The notes beneath the pieces were generated by a model, which was not told the DNA's origin, did no database searches, and was given only the letters and a program-made list of their open reading frames with translations. Position numbers and translations under genes: made by a program. From Raphanus sativus (Eukaryota; Streptophyta; Magnoliopsida; Brassicales; Brassicaceae), in NCBI RefSeq assembly GCF_000801105.2, contig NC_079515.1:1302001-1366000 (forward strand): 64,000 nucleotides of DNA, written 5' to 3'. Shown here piece by piece: positions 26,501 to 38,200 of the stretch (its first letter is position 1; each line of letters begins with the position of its first letter).

Positions 26501-27549
26501 GTTGTTCTTGTAAATGCAACATGAACGTGTGCTCGTCTCGATAGTTTTGCTCAAACTTTCCTTTGATACTCTCAATAAAAGCAGTATGTGTAAACTTACT
26601 AGAGAGCTCTCTAAATAAAGCTCTGGCGATAGTCGTCTTACCAATTCCAGAAGGACCCCAGATGCCAACCATCCGGACTTCATCGGATTCTAAGGACAAC
26701 AATGATGATATCTCCCTGATATGGGTTCCAATCCCAACTAAGCTGTCGGAATCATTTGATGTTGTAGAATCATTGAACTTGTTGGAAACATCGGTAACAA
26801 TTGTTTCAATCATGGCCGCATCATCATCACTAAAAGAGAGAAAAAAATTAATACAGTCAGGAAATAAATGACGCATACATCAAAAATATATCAACAGTGT
26901 AATGAAAATTCACGTGATAATGCCCCATTTCCATCATCTTCTCCAGATCTAAACAAACTTAACTCACAAAGTATACTTAATGATCCTATCTCACTCCCTC
27001 GCTATAATGTTTACCAGATATACACTCAGATGTGTTAAGAAGACTAGGACCAATCTATCAAGTGGAAATCGAAAGGACTTACAAGTTAGTTGTATGGTAA
27101 CCAGCGAGTTGAGCCACGTTCTGCAAAGCTTTTCTCCATCTCTCAACTTCATCCGTTAATTTCTCTGCACAAGTTTTCTTAAAGCCATGTCCGAAGTCTC
27201 CCTTCTGCTTTTTCACGTCAGATGGATCCACTTCATAGAAAATCACCTCCACCATCTGCTCATCTTCATCTCTGCACTTCATAATCTCCACCAACTCGTT
27301 CAGACACCATGTTGATGAAGCGTAGTTCCTCGAGATCAAGACAACTGCAATTAACGATCCTCTTATAGCTTCTGTAAGCTTGGGACCAATCAACTTGCTC
27401 CTCTCAATGTCATTGTCTATGAAGACATCGATTCCTTTCTCTTTGAACTCCTTCAGTAAGCAGCTGAGAAAGCCTCTACGCACATCTTTCCCGTGGAAGC
27501 TAGGAAAGATATGGTGTTCACAACGGCGAGGCAAAGCAGAAAGAACCAT
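23569..27549 (-). CDS. TIR-NBS-LRR (TNL) immune receptor, intact copy
   Basis: Exons on the minus strand: 27549-27083, 26829-25722, 25642-25340 and 25251-23569, with GT-AG borders and matching phases, giving 1186 residues. The TIR domain (residues 1-155) has FPSFHGKDVRRGF and STWCLNELVEI with the presumed catalytic Glu of NADase-type plant TIRs. NB-ARC: P-loop GPSGIGKTT 214-222, kinase-2 LVVLDDVD 294-301, RSRIIITT-like RNBS-B, GHLPLGL 381-387, RNBS-D FLHIACFF, and VHN at 485-487 in the MHD position. The last two exons hold about ten LRRs (ELPDLSNATNLKVL, EIPSSIGNAINL, LPSSIWSL, FPDISGNI). They end in a C-terminal jelly-roll/Ig-like (C-JID) region starting LLPGGELPADFDHR. Its position matches At3g04220. 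Predicted to sense pathogen effectors inside the cell; ligand unknown. The W-box seen upstream of copies 1 and 4 is not kept here. Confidence 0.92.
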
Positions 27550-28467
27550 CAGAAGAGCAGAGATGAAAAAGGTACGTCACAAAAAACCAATTTGCGGAAT
27601 GAAAAAGAAAAAGATTTGTATGGACACAACAAATGTATTATCAGCGTAGTAAGCATTTATAGAAGGAAAGCATGAGAAATTGAGAAGTCCATCCAAGTCT
27701 TTCATTACCATCAGGAAGATTCGTGGAAGAAGCTGTAGACTAAGACAACTGGGGAAACAAAGTCCGTGATGCTACTTATTGTAGGATGAGAAGTTCAAAT
27801 TTTTGACTGAAGAAAACTCCCAGTCTAGTACTCCACCATCGTTTGTAAGTTTCTAAAGAAGTCAACATCTTTCACTTTCTTTACTGACACACATACACGT
27901 AGTTTCAATAAAATTTGTCATTTAACTCTCAAGTTGAGTAAAATATGGGTCGATGACTTCAATTCAAACATATAATGTTCAGAAGAAATAACAATAACTC
28001 GAAATCCGTATTGTAGTTACTCTATTTCAAGAAGGAAGCAGCTAGGCAAGTAATCAAATCAAAGTCTCCATCAAAATATAACTTCAAAGATACGCAGTTT
28101 CATGGCAAAGAGATCAATACCTCATAACAGAAGTTGCGAAAGTCATGACTGAACGATCTCCGAAGAATGCTACTTTGATTTTTTCTTCAAGAGAGAGATA
28201 GGACCTTAAAGAGGACATGTGACTAACAAAATCAACATTTACAGCAATCCAATCAGTTTTAGTCATGGCAATACATACAAGTTTTCTCAATCTTGTGCAC
28301 TATATACACCATGAAACACTACACAAATCTGTTATCCTCCAATGATATTCAATTACAAACAAAAAAAAATAATATAAAGGAAAAAAACTACGAAAGAGTG
28401 TTTTGCAGTAAGACGAAAAAGTACGAAAATTTGAAAGAAACAAACTCAATTATAGTTAAGTATTAAC

Positions 28468-29189
28468 CTGATTTGACAAGCGTTGTCGGGGAAGACCATC
28501 ATGATCAATAATAGGTCGGTAACTAGGACGTCCCTTCCGTTCTTCATCAGCTTTAGCTGTCATAACACCAATATAGAAGAACCTTCAAACTCGCTGCATA
28601 TTCCACAGTTAGAAGAACACTAGGAAGTGTAAAACGTCGCGTTTTACCATCGAGCTCAGAGAAGTTAACAGCTCCTGGGCAATCGTTGCAGAAGAAGTTG
28701 TTCCCGAAATCTATGACGTCACCTAAGGAGAAACAGAGGTCGCCGTTGTTCAGCTCTGGTTCAATCGGCAACTCGAGGGTGTTTCGGTAGCTACTGAACG
28801 ATCCCAAGAGGTGAGTGAGATCTCGAGTGTTTGGGCAGCGAAGTGAATGGAGGAAGAGAGCTTCCGGTGGCATGAGGTGATTGTGATCAAAAGGGCACCG
28901 AACAAAACAGTCCTTGTGGAGAGGAGGAGGAGAAGAGTGTTCTAGAGATAGATTTCGCGAGGGTGAATCTAAGGTGCGTTGACATTCTGATAACAGACTG
29001 TAGAGAGTAGAGTGTGCCGGAGAGGTCGCGGATCGCTGACGGAGATGGGGCTATGGTGGAGTAAGTGTTGGGAGTTTGCAGAGGAGGAGGAGGTCGCTGG
29101 AAGAAACTGGGAGAGTTTAGAGGAGGATGATGGTGGAAGAAATTGGGTTTAGGGTTTCGGTAGTGAGGAAACGACGGCGGTTGATCCAT
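28468..29189 (-). pseudogene. U11-48K pseudogene with large internal deletion
   Basis: Begins like the intact gene (MDQPPSFP..., start at 29189) with the proline-rich N-terminus and the finger region (MPPEALFLHSLRC). The frame is broken at about 28980 (after SLQS), separating the start from the finger. At about 28575 the copy jumps from mid exon 1 into exon 2 sequence, deleting roughly 840 bp of exon 1 and intron 1 relative to the intact gene. Exons 3 and 4 are absent. Not functional. Confidence 0.85.
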
Positions 29190-30021
29190 CCGGCGACGAC
29201 GAAGTTAACAGGCGAAAGGAGATTTTGATGCAAAGACGAGACGTTTCCTCTTGTACATTTAATTAGGCCCATTTATCTTTACGCCAGGCCCATATTCTTA
29301 GGGACAAATAGCTACAAAAAATAACGAGTTCGGATCAATGGGCAAGTGAACAAATTGTTCACTTGTCTTGTGCACTAACATCTATTTACTACAGAACAAT
29401 GCTATAACATCTATTTAACCAATCTTCTCTACCAATATTATTAAGCCCATTAATCTTTACGTCAGGCCCATATTCTCAGGGACATGTACACAACAACACA
29501 CTCTTAAGAAATATGATTTTGGATCAGACAAGTGCTGCCATCTTACATACTTGTTCCCAATTGAATAATGCTCCAGTTTATCCAATGTTATTTAAAGTAG
29601 ATGCTTCAAAATAGAAACAAACAACTGATATATCACATATTCGAAACACACAAAATCATCAAATCCCAGTTTCAGGAAACATAATGTACCCTCTTAAGAC
29701 TTGATTAGAGAGGTACGCAGATTATGATGACTGATTGTTGTAGTCCAAGAGAGCCAAACCAGCTCACTGATATGTAGATGCTAATGCCACAGATCAAAAG
29801 ACATGTACATATACGCAAAGACAGGCTACAAGGACACAAGCACCCTAACTCTTTTCTGCACTCCCTCTACTCTTCATCCATGACGTACCGAAACCTGATT
29901 TGGTTATTGTCACAAACATTGTCAGAAACCAAATTAATATTAGTTACTGCAGGAGAAAACGATAAAGCTCAAACTCATGTGGGAGTGTTGAAACCGTGCT
30001 GTTATCCCAAATATTGTCATT

Positions 30022-30068
30022 AAATCAATAAGTTGCTTTGACCCCAAAAAAAAATCAATAAGTTGCTT
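30022..30068 (+). repeat. Micro-insertion with 17-bp target duplication (TNL3 3' flank)
   Basis: AAATCAATAAGTTGCTT occurs at 30022-30038 and 30052-30068, separated by TGACCCC plus A6. The three paralogous flanks (about 14711, 23535 and 35217) have the target once and no insert. Confidence 0.92.
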
Positions 30069-30088
30069 CTTTCGAGAAAGCTTACCTC

Positions 30089-33000
30089 TTAAACTGTTTC
30101 TTCTTCACATTGTTCCTGCATATAAATTTTCTCTATCCTGATGTCTGCAATTTCTTTGCATTCAGCTTCGTTGTGAGTATCTTCCAAGAGGTTTACAGCG
30201 AAGTCTTTTAAATCCCAGTATTTACCCGTGATCCTGAACTCAAAATGAAGCTCGCTGCCATTCACATCTGTTTCAGGAAGGTTTACTGAAATGGAAGATT
30301 TCAAGAAATACAGATGCTCCTTAGACCCAAGTACTGCTGGTAGCTGGTACTTGCAGGATCCATGTCCAACATCGACGCCATTCTGAACGCACCAGATATC
30401 ACAGGAAAGCCTCTTGCCACCCATCCATTCATCGTCCTTATCATTCTTACTAGCATCCTTGTCCTCTATATAGCCGCCATTAAGCAGCAGAAGGCAAGCT
30501 TTAAATCTGAAGAATAAAGGAAGAGGGATCTGATACAAATTGACAGTCAGTAAACCCTCCCTTGCTCGGTGATCAAAGTCTGCAGGCAGTTCTCCACCAG
30601 GTAAGAGCGCAAACTTGCAATCCACTACCTTGATGAGTTCTCTCGCTGTTTCGTTCAGCAAACAATTAGCAAAGCTGAGACATCCCTCTGGATTGTTAGA
30701 TAATCCATCTATTATCTTCAGCGACTCACAGTTAGATGCATCGAGGAGTGAGACGAAACGCGGAATGTGGGGCAATGACACAAGACTCTTGCACCCTTTG
30801 AGGTTGATACGTAAGGGTAGATCAGTCTCCGAACTACCATCTGAGATATCTGTGCCCGTATTGCTCGAGTCCAAGTCCAACTCATCGATGTTGTCAGGAA
30901 AACTGTGGAACACCCGAAGGCTGCGGCAATCTTCCAAGTTCAATTCAAGAAGATGGGACCAAGACCATATGGATGAAGGGACTTCTTCTATAGCAGTATC
31001 TCTCATATTAAGATATCTAATGCTTGTAGATATCTCCGGAAACGTTCCCAACTGTGTGCAGAAACTGAGATTAAGTGAAGAGAGAGATTGCAGGTTGACG
31101 TTGGTTGGAAGGACCTTTAGCTTCTTGCAGCGAGGCATGCTTAGTTCAGTGAGACGTGTGAGATTACGAATCGATGGAGGAATTTCTTCTATTCCCGCAT
31201 TGTGCAATTGTAACACTTCGATGGTGTCAGGAACATCTGGAAACACCTTGAGGCTTTCGGCAAACATTGTTGAGAGTTTACGAAGACACAAAAATGCCGT
31301 GATTGATGAAGGAAACTCTTCTATCGCTGTATTACTCATATCGAATTCTGTTATGTTTCCAGAAATATCAGGACAGCTTCTCAACTGTCTCCCCAAATGG
31401 TTCAGTTTTTCGGATCCTCCAATTAACAGCCTCTTTAACTTCTTGAGGCTCCAAATAGAGGAGGGGAGTTGAACCAGGCCCTGGCATATTTGTACATTCA
31501 ACACCTCGAGATTAATGGCACTACCAATGGAATAGGGAATGATAATCAACTTGGAGCAACCAGCGAGATGCAATTCTTGGAGACTAGTGGACTTCCCAAT
31601 GGAGTAGATATCCGACAGACTTGAGCAAAAACCAGCTATCATTTTCCTGAGATTAGTGGCGTTAGACAGATCCGGAAGTTCTTTGAGGTATTTCGAATAA
31701 GTCAGCTCTATGACCTTCATACAAGGGAGCGGCTGCAATAATTGGAAAAAGACAGAAGACAAAACCACGTTAAAACATTGAAATGTAAAGAACTTAATTC
31801 AACTGTAGAGCACACATAAAACTACTTACTATAGGTCCTTCCCACAGCTTTTCAAGCTTGCTGTCCTCCATCATAAGTTTGACAAGACGTCGGTTGAAAC
31901 TCACGAGGAAAACATGTCAGCGGAAACTGATCCCATTCAAGAAATCTAAGTTTACTAGCTCTAAACTTCAGACCCTGGGGTAGGAGAATTTTGGTGTTGT
32001 TATACAAACCACGTTTCTGGAATCTTAAGAACTGGAGCCTAGACATCCCTTCAAAGGCTCGCTCGCCAATAATTAAGTCTTCCCTGACCTCCGATAAGTC
32101 AAAATCTATTCCCAGAATAGTTTCAGTGCCCTTAAAAAACTTAAATTAGTTACAAATGATCGAGAAAATAAAAGCAAGAAAAGACTGGACACAGTTTATA
32201 TCAAAACTTACAGCATTTTCCTCGAGCACATTACAAATATCCCGAGCATCCACCAAGAACTGACGCTTCCCAGGATTAGAAACCGACTGTTTACGAACAA
32301 TATCTTTAGCCAATTGCTCAAGCAAATTATGCACCACCAACCATCCCCATTCGTGTATAGATATGAAACATTTTTCGAATAACACTTGGAGCCCGTGGTT
32401 GACGTTCAAACGACTTTCCGCAAGACACTCCACCACGTGGCTAACGCCCCCACCTTTGAAAAAACATGCTATATGAAGAAACAATTCTTGATCTTCCTCG
32501 CATAAAGCATCATAGCTGAACCTTAATACTTTCTCAATCTTTCCATCAAGACTCGTCCTAAGTCGAGGCAATGCATTTATCCACTGATCTTTGGACATTC
32601 CTCGCAGATATGCGCCAAAAACACTTAGACCCAAAGGAAGATTACCGGCGAGCCGTGTAACTTCTACAGCCATGTCCTCAAACCCAGATGACGGCGACTT
32701 CTGACGAAAAGCAGACAGACAGAGAATTTTAAGAGCGTCAGATTTAGATGGAAATTTCACTTGGTAGATATGGTTGATCCCATGTCCTACCAAAAGCTTT
32801 TTATCCTCTGTCGTGATGATAATCCTACTTTGAAGCCCAAACCAGCAAGTTTGGTCAGTCATGGCTTCTAGCTGCTTTAACTCCTCCACATCATCAAGAA
32901 CGACAAGCACTTTCTTGTTCTCCAGTCTTGCTTTTGCCACTCCCAGATGATCTACTTTTAGATCTTTCAGATTTAAGGTCTTACACAAAAGTTGTTCTTG

Positions 33001-34034
33001 TAAATGTAACTTGAAGGCGTGCGCGTCTCGATAGTTTTGCTCAAACTTTCCTTTGATACTTTCAATAAAAGCAGCATGTGCAAACTTACTAGAGAGCTCT
33101 CCATATAAAGCTCTGGCGATGGTCGTCTTACCGATTCCAGCAGGACCCCAGATACCAACCATCCGGACTTCATCGGATTTTAAGGACAACAATGACTCCA
33201 TTTTCCTGATATGAGTTTCAATCCCAACTAAGCTGTCGGAATCATTTGATGTTGTAGAACCATTTAACTTGTTCGATACATCGGTAACAATTTTTTCAAT
33301 CATGGCTGCATCATCATCACTAAAAGAGAAAAAGATGAATACATCTGTCAAATAGTCAGGAAATAAATGACATGACCATCAAAAATATATCAACAGAACA
33401 ATGAAAATTCACATGATAATGCCCAATGTCTATCATCTTCTCAAGATCTAAACAAACTTAACTTGCAAGTAAAAACTGATGATCCTATGATAGGATTCCT
33501 ATCTATACACTGAGATGTGTTAGAAAGTTAAAGACCAATCAATCGAGTGGAAATCAAAATGACTTACTAGTAACTTGTATCGTAACCAGCGAGTTGAGCC
33601 ACAATCTGCAAAGCTTGTCTCCATCTCTCAACTTCCTCGGTTGATTTCTCTACGCAAGTTTTATCAAAGACAGCTCCGAAGTCTCCCTTCTGCTTTTTCA
33701 CGTCAGATGGATCCACTTCATAGAAAATCACCCCCACCGTCTGCTTATGTTCATCCCTACACCTCATGATCTCCACCAACTCGTTCAGACACCACGTTGA
33801 TGAAGCGTAGTTCCTCGAGATCAAGACAATTGCAATTACGGATCCTCTTATAGCTTCTTTGAGCTCGGAACCAATCAATTTGCTCCTCTCTATGTCATTG
33901 TCTATGAAGACGTCGATTGCTTTCTCTTTGAACTCCTTCAGTAAACAACTGAGAAAACCTCTACGGACATCTTTCCCGTGGAAGCTAGGAAAGACATCGT
34001 GTTTACAAGTGCGAGACAAAGCAGAAAGAACCAT
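30089..34034 (-). pseudogene. TNL copy 3, frameshifted in the first LRR exon
   Basis: TIR exon 34034-33568 and NB-ARC exon 33319-32212 have exactly the lengths of the intact copy (467 and 1108 nt) and are fully open. They carry GPAGIGKTT, LVVLDDVE, NLPLGLSVFG and VVHNLLEQ. Exon 3 (32130-31830) is 301 nt instead of 303: a CG pair is missing at about 31890, after PREFQP, and a stop follows at 31852. The main LRR exon 31732-30089 is itself open for 547 codons, with the DFDHR C-terminal block, but is out of frame. A truncated TIR-NBS protein of about 617 residues could still be produced. Plants do use such truncated TN proteins, so this copy may be more than debris. The exon 3 acceptor reads TTTTTTAAG rather than CAG, also weaker than its paralogs. 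Confidence 0.85.
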
Positions 34035-34929
34035 CAGACGAGCAGAGATGAAGTATGTCTATCAGAAAAACCAATCTGCGGTATGGAAAACAAAAGAATT
34101 TTATGGACACAAATGTATTATCAACATAGTAACCCATTTATAGAAGTAAATTGTGAACTCCATCAAAGTCTTTCATTACAATCAGGAAAATGCATGGAAG
34201 GAACTGTAGAAAAAGACAACTGGGGAAACAAAGTCCATAAATGATGACTTTATTGTAGGATGAGAAAGCCAAAATGTCTTTTAACATAACTTGGCTCCAT
34301 ATGATTTCCATTCATCTTAGTTTATGTAAGACTACAAATTTCTTCAATGGATAATAAAAGAAAAGCTCTTTTTGCAGAAAAAAAAAACAAAAAAAAATTA
34401 AGAAGTAATAACCAGAAATCCATATTGTCGTTAGTCAATTACAAGAAGGAAGCAGAAAGGAAAAAGACAAGAAAATTACATGGAAGCAAATAATCAAATC
34501 AGAAGTCTCCATCAAAATCTAACTTCACAGAAATGCGGTTTCACGGCAAAGAGAACAATGCCTCATAATTGAAGTTGCAAAAGTCATATGACTGAACAAT
34601 CTCCGAAGATGTTATTTTGGTTTTTCTTCAAGCGAGAGACAGGAACTTAAAGAGGAGATGCGACTATCAAAATCAACATTTACCGCAATCCGATCAGTTT
34701 TAATTCAATGGCAATTCATACAAGTTTTCACAAAACTAAATTCACACCCAGCTGAAAATGTTGTGCACTATATACACCATGAATTACTACACAAATCTAT
34801 TATTCTCCAATGATATTCAATTACAAAAAAAAAGGATATAAAGAAAAAATCTACGAAAGAGTGTTTTGCAGTAAGACCAAAAGGTACGAAAACTGAAAGC
34901 AACAAACTCGACTATAGTTTAGTATTAAC

Positions 34930-34990
34930 CTGATTTGATGAGCGTTGTCTGGGAAGACCATCATGATCAATAATAGATCGGTGGCTAGGA
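34930..34990 (-). pseudogene. U11-48K exon 2 stub
   Basis: Only about 60 bp remain, encoding a degraded version of IDHDGLPRQRSSNQ. Immediately left of it lies unit 3 upstream DNA; immediately right, TNL 3'-flank sequence (CAAACAAACTGATAGATCACAC). The rest of the gene has been deleted in this unit. Confidence 0.8.
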
Positions 34991-35246
34991 ACTCTATACA
35001 AACAAACTGATAGATCACACATTCGACAAGGACGCATGCACCCAACTCTGTTATGCTCTCTGTGCTCTTCGACCATTGACTTACAGAAACCTGAAGCAAT
35101 TATAGCACACACATTGTCAGAAACCAAATTAATATTAGTTACTGTAGGAGAAAACGATAAAGCTCAAACTCATGTGGCAGTGTTGAAACCGTGCTGTTAT
35201 CCCAATTATTATCATTAAATCCATAAGTTGCTTCTTTCCAGAATGC

Positions 35247-38200
35247 TTACACTTTAAATTGTTTCTTCGTCGGATTGTTCCTGCATGTAAATTTTCCTAT
35301 CTTGATGTCTGCAGTTGCTTTGTACTCAGCTTCATTGTGAGTATCTTCACAGCATCCATGCTCACCATCAACATCAGGGTCTTCCGAGAGTTGTACAACA
35401 AAGTCTTTTACATCCTTACCATAGATCTTGAACTCAAAACGAAGCTCGCTGAAATTCATATCTGTTTCAGGAAGGTTTAGTGATATGGAAGATTCCAAGA
35501 AACACAGATGCTCTGTAGATCCAAGTATTATTGGTAAAGGGTACTCGCATGATCCATGTTCGACATCGACTCCATTCTGAACGTACCAGATGTCACAGCA
35601 AATACTCTTGGAACTCATCCATTCATCGTACCCACAATCCTCACTGGCATCCTCGTACCCACAATCCTCACTGGCATCCTCGTCCTCATAATCCTCACTG
35701 GCATCCTCGTCCTCAGAATCCTCACTGGCATCCTCGTCCTCATAATCCTCACTGGCATCCACGTCCTCATAATCCTCACTTTCATCGTCATCCTCTCCAT
35801 GATGCAGCAAAAGACAAGCTTTAAATCTGAAGAATAAAGGAAGAGGGCTTTGATACAAATTGACAGTTAGTAAACCTTCTCGTGCTCGATGATCAAAGTC
35901 CGCAGGCAGTTCTCCACCAGGTATGAGCGCAAACTTGTAATCCGATAACTTGATGAGTTCTCTTGCTGCTTCGCTCAGCTTGGAACAATTAGCAAAGCTG
36001 AGACATCTCTCTGGATTGGTAGAGAAACCATCTATCCTCTCCAGCGACATACAGTTAGATGCATCAAGGCGTGATACAACATACGGAATGTAGGGCAATG
36101 ACTCGAGAATCTTGCACCCGTTGAGGTTTATACGTAATGGCAGAACAGTCTCCGAATCACCACCCGAGAAATCTGTTCCCGTATTTCTCAAGTCCAACTC
36201 TTCGGTGTTGTTAGGAAAACTATGGATCACCCGAAGTCTGTGGCAGTCTTCCAACTTCAATTCAAGAAGATGGGACCAAGACCATATGGACGAAGGGACT
36301 TCTTCTATAGCAGTATTGCTCAGATCAAGATCTCTAATGCTTGTAGATATCTCTGGAAACGTTCTCAATTGTGTACAGGAACTGAGATCAAGTCGAGAGA
36401 GAGATTTCAGGTTGACGTTGGTTGGAAGGACCTTTAGCTTCTTGCAGCGATGCATCCTCAGATAAGTGAGACGTGAGAGATTGTGAATGGATCGAGGAAT
36501 TGCTTCTATTCTCGCGATGTTCAATTTTATCCTTTCGATGGTGTCAGGAACATCTGGAAACACCTTGAGGCTTTTGGCATTTATTAAGAGTTTACGAAGA
36601 CACGGAAAAGCCATGATTGATGAAGGAAACTCTTCTATCTCTGTATCATCTATACTTAATTCTGTAATGATACCGGAAATATCACGAAAGCTTCTCAACT
36701 GTGGCCCCAAACGGAGCTTTGAGCATCCTGCAAATAACAGCTTCTTTAACTTCTTGAGGCGCCAAATAGAGGATGGGAGTTCAACCAGACGGTCGCATAT
36801 CTGGACATTCAACGTCTCGAGATTAATGGCATTCCCAATGGAAGAGGGGATCTTGGTCAACTTTGGGCAATCTACGAGATGCAACTCCTGGAGACTAGTG
36901 GACTTCCCAATAGAGGAGATCTCCGACAGACTTGAGCAATAACAAGCATTCAGTACCTTTAGATTAGTGACATTAGACAGATCCGGAAGTTCTTTGAGGT
37001 AGTTGGAACCAGACAGCTCCATCAAATTCAGACACGGGAGCGGCTGCACATATTATAAATTAAGCCAGAAGACAAGACTGCGTTAATACATTTGAAATGC
37101 AAACAAAACTTAATTCAACTGTAAAGCACACATAAAACTCCTTACAACAGGTCCTTCCCACAGTTTCACAAGCCTGCTTCCCTCCATCAAAAGTTTGACA
37201 AGGCGCCGCGGTTGAAACTCACGAGGAAAACATGTCAACGGAAATTGGTCCCATTCAAGAAACTTAAGCTTACTAGCTCTAAACTTCAGATCCTGGGGTA
37301 AGAGAAGTTTGGTGTGGTTATACAAACCCCTTTTACGGAATCTTAAGAACTGGAGCCTAGACATCCCTTCAAAGGCTCGCTCGTCAATAATTATTTCTCC
37401 CCCCACCTCCGATAAGTCAAAATCTATTCCTCTAATAGTTTCAGTGCCCTGAAAGAACTTTAATTAGTTATAAATGATAGAAAATAGTAGCAGGAAAAGA
37501 CTGGATACAGTTCATCTAAAAACTTATAGCATTTTCCTCGAGTACATCACAAATGTCCTGAGCATCCACCAAGAACTGACGTTTCCCAGGATCAGAAACC
37601 GACTGTTTACGAACAATTTCTTTTGCCAAATTCTCCAGCAAATTATGCACCACCAACCGTCCCCATTCGTCTTTAGATATGAAACATTTATCGAACAACA
37701 CTTGGAGCCCGTGGTTGACGTTCAAACGACTCTCTGCAAGACACTCCACCACGTCATTAATGCACCCATCTTTGAAAAAACATGCTATATGAAGAAACAG
37801 TTCTTGATCTTCCTCGCATAAAGCATCATAGCTGAACCTTAATACTTTCCCAATCTCCCCATCAAGACTCGTCCTAAGTCTAGGCAATGCATGTATCCAT
37901 TGATCTCTAGACATTCCTCGCAGATATGCGCCAAAAACACGTAGACCCAAAGGAAGACGACCGGCGAGCCGTGCAACTTCTATGGCCATGTCCTCAAACC
38001 CAAATGACGGTGAATTTTGACGAAAAGCAGACAGACAGAGAATTTCAAGAGCTGCAGATGTAGATGGAAATTTCACTTGGTAAATACGGTTGATCTCATG
38101 TGCTACCAAAAGCTTTTTATCCTCTGTCGTGATGATAATCCTACTTTGAGGCCCAAACCAGCAAGTTTGGTCAGTCATGGCTTCTAGCTGCTTTAAGTCA

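Larger units (their letters stand above)
19831..28440. repeat. Tandem array unit 2 (ankyrin fragment - intact U11-48K - intact TNL)
   Basis: Begins at the junction AACCAGTC|GTGTGCC, where DNA equivalent to 40442-40452 meets ankyrin exon 2 sequence equivalent to 12138. It is the only unit whose two main genes are both open. Confidence 0.85.
28441..34925. repeat. Tandem array unit 3 (U11-48K fragment - TNL copy 3)
   Basis: The left junction lies between about 28410 and 28460, where TNL-upstream sequence passes into U11-48K intron 2/exon 2. Unlike unit 2 it has no ankyrin part. The same junction sequence (GAGTGTTTTGCAGTAAGAC) occurs at 34859, so units 3 and 4 share a later duplication. Confidence 0.75.

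Noticed and set aside
35531..35837. Long open frames on the plus strand with HWHPRPHN-type or ILTGILVLI-type repeats
   Set aside because: They are antisense shadows of the 27-bp acidic minisatellite in TNL copy 4.
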